Assembly: GCA_024160085.1 (NCBI GenBank)
Contig: JAMDYG010000002.1
Span: 62,001 to 126,000 of the forward strand
Direction of reading: 5' to 3'
Length of the DNA: 64,000 bases
From: Serratia symbiotica
Lineage (GTDB): Bacteria; Pseudomonadota; Gammaproteobacteria; Enterobacterales; Enterobacteriaceae
The translations under genes and the position numbers were made by a program. The notes under the pieces were generated by a model. It had not been told where the DNA came from and searched no databases. It saw only the letters and a program-made list of their open reading frames with translations. Below, piece by piece: positions 10,350 through 20,800 of this stretch. Numbering within the stretch: the stretch's first letter is position 1; every line of letters starts with the position of its first letter.

Positions 10350-11600
10350 AGGGAGACTGTAATTTAAATTGTGTATCTACCTGTTTTTGATATGTTCACT
10401 CCAGTAACGGAGACAGGTAAATTATGGACGAAAAGAAACTTAAAGCCCTCGCGGCTGAACTTGCTAAAGGAAAGGCTTTAAAACCGACGTAGATCTCAAT
10501 ACGTTTTCCCGCATGCTGATGAAGTTAACCGTCGAAACGGCGCTGAAGGCTAAACTTACCGACCACCTCGGGCACGAGAAAATTCCCCCAAAATCCGGCT
10601 TAAATACCCGTAATGGCTATTCCTCTAAAACGCTGCTGTGCGACGATGGCGAAATCAAACTGAACACGCCACGTGACCGTGAAAACACTTTCGCGAGCCG
10701 CAGCTAATAAAGAAAAACCAGACGCGTATCACACGCAGACGTGTCTCCCACGCTGATATCTAGGTCACCGATGCGGTTAAAGAGCAGGTTACAGAGTGGC
10801 AAAACCAGCCTCTGGGTGCACTGTATCCCATTATTTACCTTGACTGTATTGTTGTAAAATTTCTTCACGGCGGCAGCGTGATTAACACAAAGCCGTATTC
10901 TTTGCGCTGGGCATTAATACTGAAGGCCAGAAAGAACTGTTGGGCATGTGGCTGGCAGAAAACGAAGGGGATAAGTTCTGGCTAAGCGTGCTGATAGAGC
11001 TGAAAAACCGGGTCCTTCAGGAGATATCCTGATTGACTGCTTAGACGGTCTGAATGGCTTCCCGGATGCGATAAACAGCGTCTATCCGCAGACACATATC
11101 CAGCTGTACATCATCCATAGGGTGCGCAACAGCCTGAAATACGTGTCGTGGAAAGACTATAAAGCCATCACCAGCGGGCTAATGGTGTATTAGGCTCCGA
11201 TAGAGGAGGCGGCGTTAATGGCGCTAGATACGTTCTATGTTCGCTGGCGTCTGGGACGATAAATACCCGCAGATAAGCAAAAGCTCGCGTGCGCACTGGG
11301 AAAATCTCAATACGTTCTTCGGCTACCTGCCTGATATTCGGAAAGCTATCTACACCACGAATGCGATTGAGTCGCTAAATAGCGTGATCCGGCAGGCGAT
11401 AAAAAAACGTAAGGTGTTCCGGACAGATGACTCAGTGCGGAAAGTGATTTATCTGGCGATTAAGGATGCGTCAAAAAAATAGAGTATGCCTATCCAGAAC
11501 TGGCGGCTAGCGATGAGTCGTTTTATTATCTAGTTCGGTGACCGCCTGAACGATCACCTTTAATACGCTGGCAGTTACACAGAATTAGGTAGTGACAGGC
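10350..11600 (+). mobile_element. IS256-family insertion sequence, decayed (copy 1)
   Basis: From ATG at 10424 the transposase reads MDEKKLKALAAELAKG, then in a shifted frame FSRMLMKLTVETALKAKLTDHLGH and NTRNGYSSKTLLCDDGEI. Later segments are DALYPIIYLDCIVVK and WENLNTFFGYLPDIRKAIYTTNAIESLN, the IS256 (Mutator-type) catalytic region, ending near NWRLAMSRFII. At least four frameshifts or stops break it. Likely ends are gagactgtaa near 10350 and its imperfect inverted partner near 11600. The right end truncates the tpsA remnant. A second, more deleted copy lies at 40150-40697 in the opposite orientation. Confidence 0.85.
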
Positions 11601-13935
11601 TCCCGGGAGAGCTTGTCCTGGCTGATGCTTACGTTGGCTGAACCAGTCTTCGAGATGAACGTGAAGCTGCCGCCCGCGCTGACGTTCTGCTGTTTGGCAT
11701 CATAACTGTTGCTGGCCTGTTCGCTTTGCAACGTCACAGGTTGCGTGTCCCATATCGACGGTGATTTTCCCCCGCTCGTTTGCGCGCCTTTCAACGTGGT
11801 ATCCCGGACGATGGTCAGGCTGAGATTACTGCCAGCATCCATTGTCACTCCCTTGTCAACACTCAGGGAACTGAGCAGTAGGCTGTCTTCTTGATGGTGA
11901 TTGTTCACTGATGAGATGCGGCTGTTAGCCGTAAGGTGTGTGTTGTTGGTGGTGGTTTCCGCTCGTAGGGTGATGTTAACCACGGCCTGGGGTTGGTTGG
12001 TGCTGCCAGCTCGAACCTGGCTACCCTGCACGGTGATGTCCTGCCCGGCCTTCAGGCTGAGGTTGCTGCTAGCGTTGAGTTTGCTGCTCTGTGCCTGCTG
12101 CCACTCGCCGATGATCTGTGTCCCATGCGTGTGCCAGCCTCTTCCATACCGTCACGGGTGCGGGGTTGTCCATAGAACCAGAGATGGCTTCAAAATTAGC
12201 GGTGTGGCTGCTTTTCGCGGCGGTGATGTGCAGTTTGTTGCGTGCGTTCAGGCTGAGGTTTTGCGTGGCGTTGAGTTTCGCCCCCCCGCAGGTGAATATT
12301 GCTGACGCTCTGAGGACAATGAGCGCTGGCGTCATCCAGGAAGGTCAGTCGCTGGGTGGTTAGTGCCATAGGTCTCTTGTCAGTATTGGTGTCCATACCG
12401 TAAGAGCACCAGTAATAGTTGTAGCGGTGCGACTTGTAATCGATTTTTTCGCGTCGCGTTCAATGACCAACCCTTCGCGCAGGTTATTCAGTCGTCGGGC
12501 TTCTACCCTGACGTCACCATCAGCTTCAATGAAGCTTGCCCGATTCTCAATCAGGTCATTGCTGCCTAAGTGCAGGCTACCACTGCTGTAAAGCAAGACA
12601 CCGTCTCGGTTGGTCAGGTGCTCTCCGGCTTGTAGCGTCAAGGTCTGGGTGGCGGACATCGCTGCCGCCTGGCCGTGCTGATCAATGACGCGTACCTGTG
12701 CGCTGATGTCATCCCCTCCCCCATTAGGGTGGCAGTATTGTCCAGGGTGGCAGCATTATCCAAGGTGTCACCGTTGAGCGTGATGTTGTTCACTTCAAGT
12801 CGCCCGGTATTTTGCAAGGCGTGGATGGTCAATTGAACCTTTTTGCCCACCAGCGTGTCCGGGTTGATGATGCGGGCGGCATTGAGTATCAGGTTGCCAG
12901 GCAATAGCTAGTCAGACAGGTTGTTGAAGGCACCGCTTACGGAGAACGTCACCGTGCCGTTACTGCTAATCGTTTCACCTGCTTGGTGGGTGTAGTCTTG
13001 TTATGCTGTCAAAGTGAGCGCTTGCAAGCCCAACAGGGTGCCTGCCACCCTGGTTCTTCACCTGCCTGCCGTCAAGCGTCAGCGCCTCGCTGCCGCTGTG
13101 CACTTTGCTCTATTATTGGGTTGTCAAGCATCTCAATGCGGTAGATAGCGGTGCCCTGGCTGATGAGCGTGCCGTTAGTGTTATCTAACTGCGCTGCCGT
13201 TAGCATCGGTCCGCTACGGCTGCTGAATACCCCTTGGCGGTTGTCAATGCTTGCCGTAGTTATTTGCTGGTCACCGTTGCTGCGCACGGCACCGCCCGCA
13301 TTATCCAATCCGCCAAGAATGCGTACCCCCACGCCAGCTTCGGTGTCTATCATGCGGATTTGGCCGCTATACATGCCGCCCATCTGCCCCATGTCTATCG
13401 CCAGTTCGGTTTTGGTGGTGCCATCCGAGCCCTATCTGGTTGCGCCCGGCGACCACCGATAGCCAGTCTTTGGCCCATACGCTAGCGTTGATGGTGTCAC
13501 AGCCGTCGCAGACAATGCCCGCCGGGTTGGCTACAATTACCTGCGACTACCCGCCAGCCACCCCTAGTAAACCACGTAGTTGGATGGGATCGTTGCTGTT
13601 GATTTCATTGAGGATGACCCTCGCCGGGGAAGCATTGGGGTTGAGGTTGGGGTTGCTTTGGATCATCCAGGCCATCTGGGTGGCGGTGATCACCGCCGAG
13701 TTGTTGAGGATGACCCCTTTGGCGTCGACATCGAACTACTGGTATTGGTTGTGCGATATCCCAGCCTGATTCGGGGGCGGTGATATTGACCTGTGGCAAA
13801 CCGTTCTGGGTGGCGATGACTTCGGGCCGCTGACCGGGCGCGACGGTGACATCTGCCACAATACCATCGGCTAGGACAGACCAGGCAAACAGCGCCAACC
13901 CTAGCAGCCATACCGCACTGCGCACTATTACTCAC
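11600..13935 (-). pseudogene. tpsA, two-partner secretion exoprotein (filamentous haemagglutinin/haemolysin type), broken
   Basis: Large secreted adhesins or haemolysins of this type cross the outer membrane through a TpsB pore. The N-terminal secretion (TPS) domain is legible across several frames: a hydrophobic signal (VWLLGLALFAWSVLAD), GLPQVNITAPE, NPNLNPNASPARVILNEI, then VIVANPAGIVCDGCDTINASVW, containing the ANPxGI signature. Repeat-region pieces follow (LDNAGGAVRSNGDQQITT, LTLQAGEHLTNRDGVLLYSSG, SAGGSFTFISKTGSANVSIS). Frameshifts and stops occur every 200-400 bases. The 3' end is cut by the IS256 element near 11600, so whatever C-terminal effector it had is lost. Confidence 0.85.
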
Positions 13936-13944
13936 AAGCGTATG

Positions 13945-14535
13945 CCTCCGCTACCCCGGCTTTGCCCCGGTTCAGTGCTGTAGCTGCGATCTGGTTCGGA
14001 AACCACTAGTAACTCCCCGTGGGTGCGGATGAAGATGAGGCGATAGCAATCATACGTGAGAAAAGTAAGTCTGTTCAGGTCAGTATCTGCAAAAGGGCTG
14101 GTATCATGACGCTTGGGCCTCAGCTTTCCAAGCTATGGCTAAAGATAGCCGTCGCGCCTGAGGTATGAAAGCACTGCGGCTTGTAGAGCGGCAACCCGGC
14201 AGACAGGTCATAATTGAACAGCCCCCACAACATGCCCCGCAAACCAAGCGCACTGCCTGCCAGTTGATGGCCGACTAGGTCTCGGGTGCTTTGGGCCGTC
14301 TACGCGGCCGCAGTCGGTGGTCAGGTACAGCTCGTGCCCGAGTGAAAACATATTCCAGGAGATTTCTTTGCGCCACAGCAAGTCTTTTTCGTTAGATAGC
14401 ATTTGTTCGCCGTCAAAGCCGCGGACAGTATAACGCTAGGCAATGGCCATATGCTCCTGCGGCGTCAGCGCGCTCAGGCTCCACTGGCTACGTACGCTGG
14501 TGTAGTATCTCCAAGGATGCTCATGGCAAAGGGCT
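13945..14535 (-). pseudogene. tpsB, TpsB/ShlB-type outer membrane transporter, C-terminal remnant
   Basis: Pieces of the beta-barrel are readable on the minus strand: YYTSVRSQWSLSALTPQEHM, a TAG, then RYTVRGFDGEQMLSNEKDLLWRKEISW and LGHELYLTTDCGRV, then, in another frame, GHQLAGSALGLRG and FNYDLSAGLPLYKP. VRGF and the closing barrel strands are typical of ShlB/FhaC transporters. The N-terminal POTRA part is missing. It lies just upstream of the tpsA remnant on the same strand, the normal tpsB-tpsA order. Confidence 0.78.
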
Positions 14536-14560
14536 GATGTTCCTGCAACCTGGCTGGCTT

Positions 14561-14640
14561 ATATATCCGTTATACTTCAAGTTGCATATGCGTTAGCTTT
14601 CTTCGCCATCTTCCTGCAACTCGAATTCTTTAAGGTATAG
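14561..14640. repeat. Short (internally deleted) copy of the dispersed intergenic repeat
   Basis: Both ends of the dispersed repeat are here, tatacttcaagttgcat then tgcgttagctttc on the left and cttcctgcaactcgaattc...aaggtata on the right, but the interior is gone. The two ends are near-inverted (caagttgca / tgcaactcg). It stands about 360 bases from the 3' end of the cyaA remnant, at what appears to be a rearrangement breakpoint. Confidence 0.7.
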
Positions 14641-15004
14641 CCAAGCTGGCTTTATTTGGATGCAGAATGCACAGACCGTTGAATTAACAAGGTGTTGGCA
14701 GCGCTATTTTTAATAACATATCCCAGTAGGCATACAGTGTTGCCGCCAGTTTAGTCATGGATAACGCGCAACAACTGGCGCGTAGGCGAGGAGAGGAAGC
14801 ACTGCCCATGGCAACATGGCAAATAAATTTGGATAGGTGCTAAGCCTATTGATAGTTATACGGGGCCGTGGCAAACTACTAGCACACGATCTTTCACCCA
14901 TAATTGCATTTTCTATGTATCAAATCTTAGGGAAGAGAATAGCCTTGGCGCTATTGCTGCATTTGGAACTGCTGCCTCAGCCCTCTCGGCTACCGTTACG
15001 TACC
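14641..15004. other. No recognisable gene
   Basis: Between the repeat and the cyaA remnant I find no frame that matches a known family. It is probably decayed mobile or intergenic DNA; the native neighbour cyaY is absent here and is found at 40.8 kb. Confidence 0.4.
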
Positions 15005-17507
15005 GTCTGGATAGCATATTGATTGCTACGGAACGGGATCACTTGGGTGAGGCCATCAAGCAACACGATTTAATAGAATTGCGGTAGGTTAAAGTTGATA
15101 AAGCTAGAACCGTAAGTGAAACAGTCATGTGAGTAAGAGTAGAAGCGGCTGACGTCGCGCACCAGTTCCTCTTTACTACCTTCACAGTGGTGATAAGCCT
15201 CTACCCGGTTGAATTAATACAGAATATAAATATTAAAGCCTTTATCGTACAAGCTATCTTCGAAGAATAACTGAATAATCCCCTCGTTGGCGAAGCCATC
15301 CATCGCTGGCGGTAGTTGCACCTGAGTGCTTGCCACTTTAATCGACAGGCCATGCAGTTTGTTATTGGAGATAGCACCGTAGAACTCCACTGCGTTTTCC
15401 GGCTTCTGCACCGAGACACTCAGGCACTCGAAAAATAGCCCTCGGGTTTGGCCTGCGACACGTACCTCCTTGAATCGCAACCAGGCTCATGGCGGGTGCT
15501 GGATAAGCGCAACTAGATGCATTCCGATACCAACTGCTGAATGCGTGTGCGGATCAAACCGCGCAGATACTGGCTATAACAGAACACATTCGCCGATTCC
15601 GGCGGCGTGGCGTCTTGATGCATCTTGCCAAGGATGATTTTCAGTGCTTCCAGCACTGATTTCTCACCGCTGAAATACAGGGTTCGCACCACGTTCCACT
15701 AATTGCGATACAACAGATCGATGCTGCCAACCAGGCACTGCTGCCGGCCAAAGCTGAACATGTCGAGTTTGCAGAAATCGAAATGCACTATATGATTATT
15801 GAATACAGCGGTCGGGTCATTTTCCAAATTGACGATAATCGCCAGGTGGCGGATCTCGCACGGGCTGTACAGCGCTTTCGGCGTGGGTGCTGGCAGGCTC
15901 AGCGGGAGGTGATGGGAGATATCGTCCACCAATGTCTGCAATTTGACGGTATCACACCGGTTACCATTCTTGATATATAGCCGGGTCTTCGGCGTTAGCA
16001 AGCCGTTGAAATAGGCCCAGGCTACCAGCTTATTCAGATAGCGATTATATTCCAGCGGTTGATGGCTAACGATGGAATCTATCGATAGTGCCTGGTTGTA
16101 CAAGTACCAGCTGTTGCGGTTAGCGCGGCCATTCGGCATACAAATAAAGGTTAAATCTTTTTCCGACAGATCCGGCTAAATCTGGGGGTTTACCAGCGTT
16201 ACCTTGCCTAGCAAGGCTTCAAAGGCGGTGTATAGCTTGCTGGTCAGCACGCCGATATCCTGCGAACTGGCACTGACGCTAAGGTTGTTGCGGCGGCTGA
16301 AGCGGATCAAGTTGAGATAACTTTGCATCATCGCATCCAGCAGTTCGTTATGTGCTTCACGCCCCCGTCTTATCTTCCAGTTGGCGTGGTTGTCTAGGAT
16401 CGCTAGTTGATCTTCACTCCAGCCCCATTCGCTAACCAGTTGGCTGAGGATTTTCCGCCGCCAGCCAACACAGGCTTGGGCCAACGACAGTTTTTCACAG
16501 ACTTTTAGGTAGAAACAGCAGCGAACCAGGTCGAGTCGGGTCGGGTCGTTGATTTCAGTTAGGTAGTGGGTGACTCGTTCGAGCATCATGCAGTAAGCGT
16601 CGAGTCCGAAGCAGATGATCTCGCCAGCGTGCAGGAACTTTTTTATATTCATCGCCAGCAGTTGGGTGTTGGGGTATTCTCCCCGGGGTAGGCCTTCCAG
16701 CAGCAGGGTTTTCAGCACTGCCTTGTAAGGCGAATTGATGCTCTTATATAGCTGCCACAGTCTGGCACCAAAGTACTCTTCCGCCGACAATGTGCTCAGG
16801 CCACCGAGATCCAGCCATTCGTTCGGTGTTAACACGCCTTGTGCGTAGAGCGACAGCACGTATTCGTCATAACGCGTTTCTTCTTCGCCCGGCACCATAT
16901 TCCATAGAATGCGTTTGCTAGCCAAGCGCACCGCAGTGCGGTAAAACTCATCTAGCAACAGGATATACTGAGTAGAGCCGCAGTTTTCACTGCCTAGGCT
17001 GCTACTTTCGTTATGGCAGAAGCGATTTTCATCGATCAGAAAAAAGCTGACTTCCACCCCCAACGACGCTGCCCACTTTTCCAGCAGGCTGCATTTCTGC
17101 TGCAAAAGGTGGCGTTCTTCATTATCTAGCCAGGACTGGTGACAGACCCAGATGTCGAGATCCGAACTGCAACTCTGGCCGATCGAAAAGGTGCTACCCA
17201 TCGAGTAAATACTGGCAATCAGGAGTTCATCACTGGCTGGTTTGGCAAACGGGATTTCCCATTTATCTGCTAAGTTATCAAGGTAATCTTGTTGGGGTTG
17301 ATCAGGGGTGTAGAGGCAAACGCCATGGGGAACATTACCATGCAGGTAACCAGGCATTATGAGATGGTAGTGGTGCAATAGAGCAGGCAGGTAGCAAACG
17401 GTATACCCGTTGAAACACGGGTTCCATGGCTGCTAAGGCGCGATCAATATGTAATGGATTAATTGCATCTCCAGTCTTTGCTTCAGTGTCTCGATGTAAA
17501 GGCACAA
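15005..17507 (-). pseudogene. cyaA: cyaA, class I adenylate cyclase, broken
   Basis: CyaA makes cAMP for the CRP regulon. The start is TTG at 17507 (CLYIETLKQRLE), as E. coli also uses TTG. Two frameshifts in the first 130 bases lead to the long frame with the catalytic domain ([48 protein letters not shown]). In-frame TAG codons occur at 16178, at 15701 and after VSECI near 15515, with a frameshift just after, then TAA after NIYILY (15216) and after NLPQFY. The C-terminal regulatory domain remains legible to about 15005. Loss should disable cAMP-CRP control. A 400-residue uninterrupted stretch (16176-17378) contains the whole catalytic core, but no good start for it is evident. Confidence 0.9.
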
Positions 17508-17953
17508 GACGTCTCACCTGATTATCCCAGTGTTTGGAAAAATGTGTATTCTATTGTGCTATGAGTGTTATAAGAATATTTGACGGAAACATGACCAATT
17601 TAACACTTTGCTGATTGACCGTAAAGGATGTAACGCTTCGCTATTTAGGGCGCCGCCTCTTTAAATGATTTAGAGCTTAATGGGATAGGCTCTTATACCC
17701 GCGATACTTCAGATTGCCTGTGCGTTAGTTTTCCTCGCTCAATCTAGTCACTGAATGATATAAACACCTGGGAATTAATGAATCTTATCCAGGAGGTTAA
17801 AAACCTGTGGCCCAGCGTTACCGCCTTCCTACAACTCGAATTATTTAGGATATATCTGTAATATTAACTGTCCCTTCTTTACCTGTAGCACCTGTGGCTT
17901 CTTGCACTGACAGTGTTGACGCTCAGTGGTAGGATGGCGGGCAAATTATAAAA
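17508..17953. promoter_or_regulatory. cyaA-hemC divergent intergenic region
   Basis: This spacer should hold the promoters for cyaA (minus) and the hem operon (plus). Most of it, 17693-17856, is taken up by a dispersed repeat copy listed separately. I could not identify a convincing CRP site or promoter box with confidence. Confidence 0.4.
17693..17856. repeat. Full-length-like copy of the dispersed intergenic repeat
   Basis: Begins tatacccgcgatacttcag, continues tgcctgtgcgttagttttcctcgctca, agtcactgaatgatataaac, cctgggaattaatgaatctta, and ends ccttcctacaactcgaatt then atttaggatata. The two ends form an imperfect inverted repeat (tatacccgcgata... / ...taggatata with an inner caagttgc/gcaactcg type pairing). 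Members of this layout are common in Serratia and Yersinia intergenic regions from memory; the exact family name I cannot fix. It is inserted in the hemC upstream region. Confidence 0.75.
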
Positions 17954-17965
17954 ATGGTAACCAGC

Positions 17966-18910
17966 ATGTTAGATAACATTATTCGAATTGCTACCCGGCA
18001 AAGCCTTCTGGCTCTCTGGCAAGCAGATTATGTTCAGCAACGTCTGATAGCTACCCACCCTGGTTTACAAGTTGAACTGGTGCCGATAGTGACGCGTGGC
18101 GATATTATTCTGGATACACCACTGGCGAAAGTCGGCGGTAAAGGACTGTTTGTTAAAGAACTGGAATAGGCGCTGTTGGAAGAGCGTGCAGACATCACAG
18201 TTCATTCGATGAAAGACATACCAGTGAGTTTCCCACTTGGCCTGGGGGTGACTACCATTTGTGAGCGTGATGATCCGCGCGATGCATTGGTATCCTATTG
18301 CTTCTCTTCGATCGATCAACTGTCGCAGGGCAGCTTTGTCAGTACTTCCAGCTTGCGCTGTCAGTTCCAGCTACGAGAACGTCGGCCAGACCTGATAGTG
18401 CGCGATCTACGCGGCAATGTTGGCACCCGCCTGACAAAGCTGGATAACGGCGACTATGATGCTGTTATTCTGGCAGTGGCTAGCCTGAAGCGCTTGGGAT
18501 TGGAACAGCGTATCTGTTGCCCACTGAGCGCCGAAGAGTGTCTACCAGCGGTTGGTCAAGGCGCGGTGGGCATTGAATGCTGTCTCGATGATGATGAAAC
18601 CACCAGCACACTGCTGGCACCGTTGAACCATGCCGCTACTGAAACTCGAGTGCGCGCCGAACGGGCGGTGAACACCCGTCTGGAAGGCGGCTGCCAAGTG
18701 CCAATCGGCAGCCATGCCGAATTGGACGGCGATAGCCTATGGCTGCGTGCGCTGGTTGGTTCCCCGGATGGTAGCCAAATGGTACGTGGCGAATGCCGTG
18801 GCCCGGCTGCCAGCGCCGAACAAATGGGCGTCGAACTAGCAGAGGAACTACTGGCACGCGGCACGCGTAAAATCCTGCATGATGTTTATCATAGAAATCT
18901 GCTAGCATGA
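17966..18910 (+). pseudogene. hemC: hemC, porphobilinogen deaminase, single TAG
   Basis: HemC joins four porphobilinogen molecules to hydroxymethylbilane in haem synthesis. ATG at 17966 ([20 protein letters not shown]) matches the E. coli start; an upstream in-frame ATG is at 17954. The frame is open to TGA at 18908 except for one TAG at 18167-18169 after FVKELE, where a CAG Gln codon would need one C-to-T change. The rest is complete: [43 protein letters not shown], and the cofactor-binding Cys in [10 protein letters not shown]. Whether it is dead or read through is the question. hemD starts in the 4-base overlap ATGA. Confidence 0.85.
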
Positions 18911-19649
18911 CGATTCTGGTAACGCGTCCTACTCCTGCGGGAGAACGTCTGGTAAACCGGTTGCGCGTACTCGTCCAGGTTGCCTATCATGCGCCACTGA
19001 TCGATTTCACCCCCGGTTGCGACTTGCCGAAGCTGCCACAGACCTTGCTGCAACTCAACATCAGTGATCTGGTGTTTGTTTTGTCATAGCACTCAGTGAA
19101 CTATGCTGACTCGGTCATGGGTCGCGTCGGTCTGACATGGCCGACCCATTTAGCCTATTATGCGATAGGCCGGGCCAGCGGGTTGTAGTTACACCGCATC
19201 AGCAGTCTGCCGGTGGTATACCCGCACGAGCGCGAAATCAGTGAAATACTACTGATGCTGCCAGCGCTATAGAAATTGGATGGAAAATAGGCATTGATCC
19301 TGCGCGGTGACGGTGGGCGTAGGCTGCTCGGCGATACATTGTGCGAGCGGGGTGCCGCCGTAAGCTATTATGAATATTATCAACGCAGCCCAGTATATTA
19401 CGATGGCAATGAGCAAAGCGCCCACTGGCAGCTAGAGCTGGTATCGATACGCTAGTGGTTACCAGCGGTGAAATGTTACAGCAGCTCTATACTCTAGTTC
19501 CTGATTACTATCGTTCCTTGTGGTTATTGCGTTGCTGCCTGGTTGTAGTAAGTGAACGTTTGGCTATCCTCGTCTAAGACTTGGGCTGGAGCACTATTCG
19601 CGTAGCCGATAGCGCCGACAATGACGCGTTGATCCGTGTGTTAAAATAA
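18907..19649 (+). pseudogene. hemD: hemD, uroporphyrinogen-III synthase, broken
   Basis: HemD closes hydroxymethylbilane to uroporphyrinogen III. The start [19 protein letters not shown] overlaps the hemC stop. In the same frame come TAG at 19087 (VLSxHSVNY), a TAG after GRASGL, TAG after LPAL and TAG after KLDGK. The later part reads ALILRGDGGRRLLGDTLCERGAAVSYYEYYQRSP. A frameshift near 19440 and a TAA further on (ERLAILV stop DLGW) follow, and the gene would end at TAA 19647. Four of five in-frame stops are TAG. Haem synthesis is therefore inferred to be lost or supplied by the host or a partner. Confidence 0.88.
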
Positions 19650-19669
19650 ACCTGACTATGGGATGTGCC

Positions 19670-20797
19670 ATGATGAAGGAACAAAATACCCCATCTACAC
19701 CGGTTAAAGAACAAACCCCAGCGGCTGAGAACCTCCAACAGCCAGACGCTGATCGCCGTAAAGGCAAAAATACTGGTACGATGATCGGTGCGATCGCTAT
19801 CATGCTGGTGATCGCACTGGGTGCGGGTGGATATTACCATTCATGCCAGCAGGCTCAGCAGTTTCTATCCACCAACCAGGCAATGCAGCAACAGTTGGAT
19901 GTGCTAAAGCAGAGATTGCAACGGGAAAGAAGCGTGCTGGAAGATTTACTGCGGCAACGGAGCAAAAGGCTGGATGCTGCTGACCGAGAACAGGCGACCT
20001 TGGCACGCCAGTTGAATGAATTGCAGGGAAAGGTTGCTACCCTTTCCGGCAGCGATGCCAAAACCTGGCTGTTAGCACAAGCAGACTTTATGGTAAAAAT
20101 GGCCGGCCGCAAACTGTGGAGCGATCATGACGTCACCAGTGCGGCGACATTGCTGAAGAGTGCCGATACCAGCCTGGCAGACATGAATGACCCAAGCCTG
20201 CTTGAGGTGCGCCGCGCCATCTTTGAAGATATCAATACCCTGTGCAACCTGACTCAAGTGGATTTTGATGGTATTATCCTTAGGGTCAATCAGTTATCCA
20301 ATCAAGTCGATAATCTGCGTCTGGTGGAGAACAACACCGACGAAGTGCCAATGGATCAAGACAGCGATGAGCTTTCTAGCTCGATCGGCGAATGGCGGCA
20401 GAACCTGAGTAAAAGCTGGCATAACTTTATGGCCGACTTTATTACCCTCCGCCGCCGCGATGCTAGCGCCGAACCACTGCTAGCACCGAATCAGGATATC
20501 TATCTGCGTGAAAACATCCGTTTACGCCTACTGGTAGCCGCACAGGCGATCCATCGTCACCAAAACGAGACCTATAAACAATCGCTGGAAACCATTTCCA
20601 CCTGGGTACGCGCTTACTTTAACACCACTGATCCAGTCACCAAGGCTTTCCTCGAAGAACTAGATACACTGAGCCAGCAGTCGATCTCTATGGATTTGCC
20701 AGAACAGTTGAAAAGCCAGCCTCTACTGGAAAAAGTCATGCAGACACGGCTGCGCAATCTGATTTCTCATTCCCCTGCCATACACCAAGAGGGATAA
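19670..20797 (+). CDS. hemX: HemX, inner-membrane protein of the hem operon
   Basis: HemX was long called a uroporphyrinogen-III methyltransferase, but the enterobacterial protein lacks a known catalytic domain and its role is unclear. This frame is uninterrupted, about 375 residues, the usual size. It has a cytoplasmic, charged, Pro/Gln-rich N-terminus, one membrane segment ([17 protein letters not shown]) and a long coiled-coil/periplasmic part: [69 protein letters not shown] at 19670 (MMKEQN) has GGGA six bases upstream; ATG at 19658 is an alternative. It sits between a dead hemD and a frameshifted hemY, so its intactness may be chance or reflect a non-haem role. Confidence 0.9.
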   Translation: MMKEQNTPSTPVKEQTPAAENLQQPDADRRKGKNTGTMIGAIAIMLVIALGAGGYYHSCQQAQQFLSTNQAMQQQLDVLKQRLQRERSVLEDLLRQRSKRLDAADREQATLARQLNELQGKVATLSGSDAKTWLLAQADFMVKMAGRKLWSDHDVTSAATLLKSADTSLADMNDPSLLEVRRAIFEDINTLCNLTQVDFDGIILRVNQLSNQVDNLRLVENNTDEVPMDQDSDELSSSIGEWRQNLSKSWHNFMADFITLRRRDASAEPLLAPNQDIYLRENIRLRLLVAAQAIHRHQNETYKQSLETISTWVRAYFNTTDPVTKAFLEELDTLSQQSISMDLPEQLKSQPLLEKVMQTRLRNLISHSPAIHQEG

Positions 20798-20800
20798 GGC

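Noticed and set aside
11709-13783. Plus-strand open frames opposite the haemagglutinin remnant
   Set aside because: They are antisense shadows; the minus strand carries clear TPS-domain and repeat motifs in several frames.
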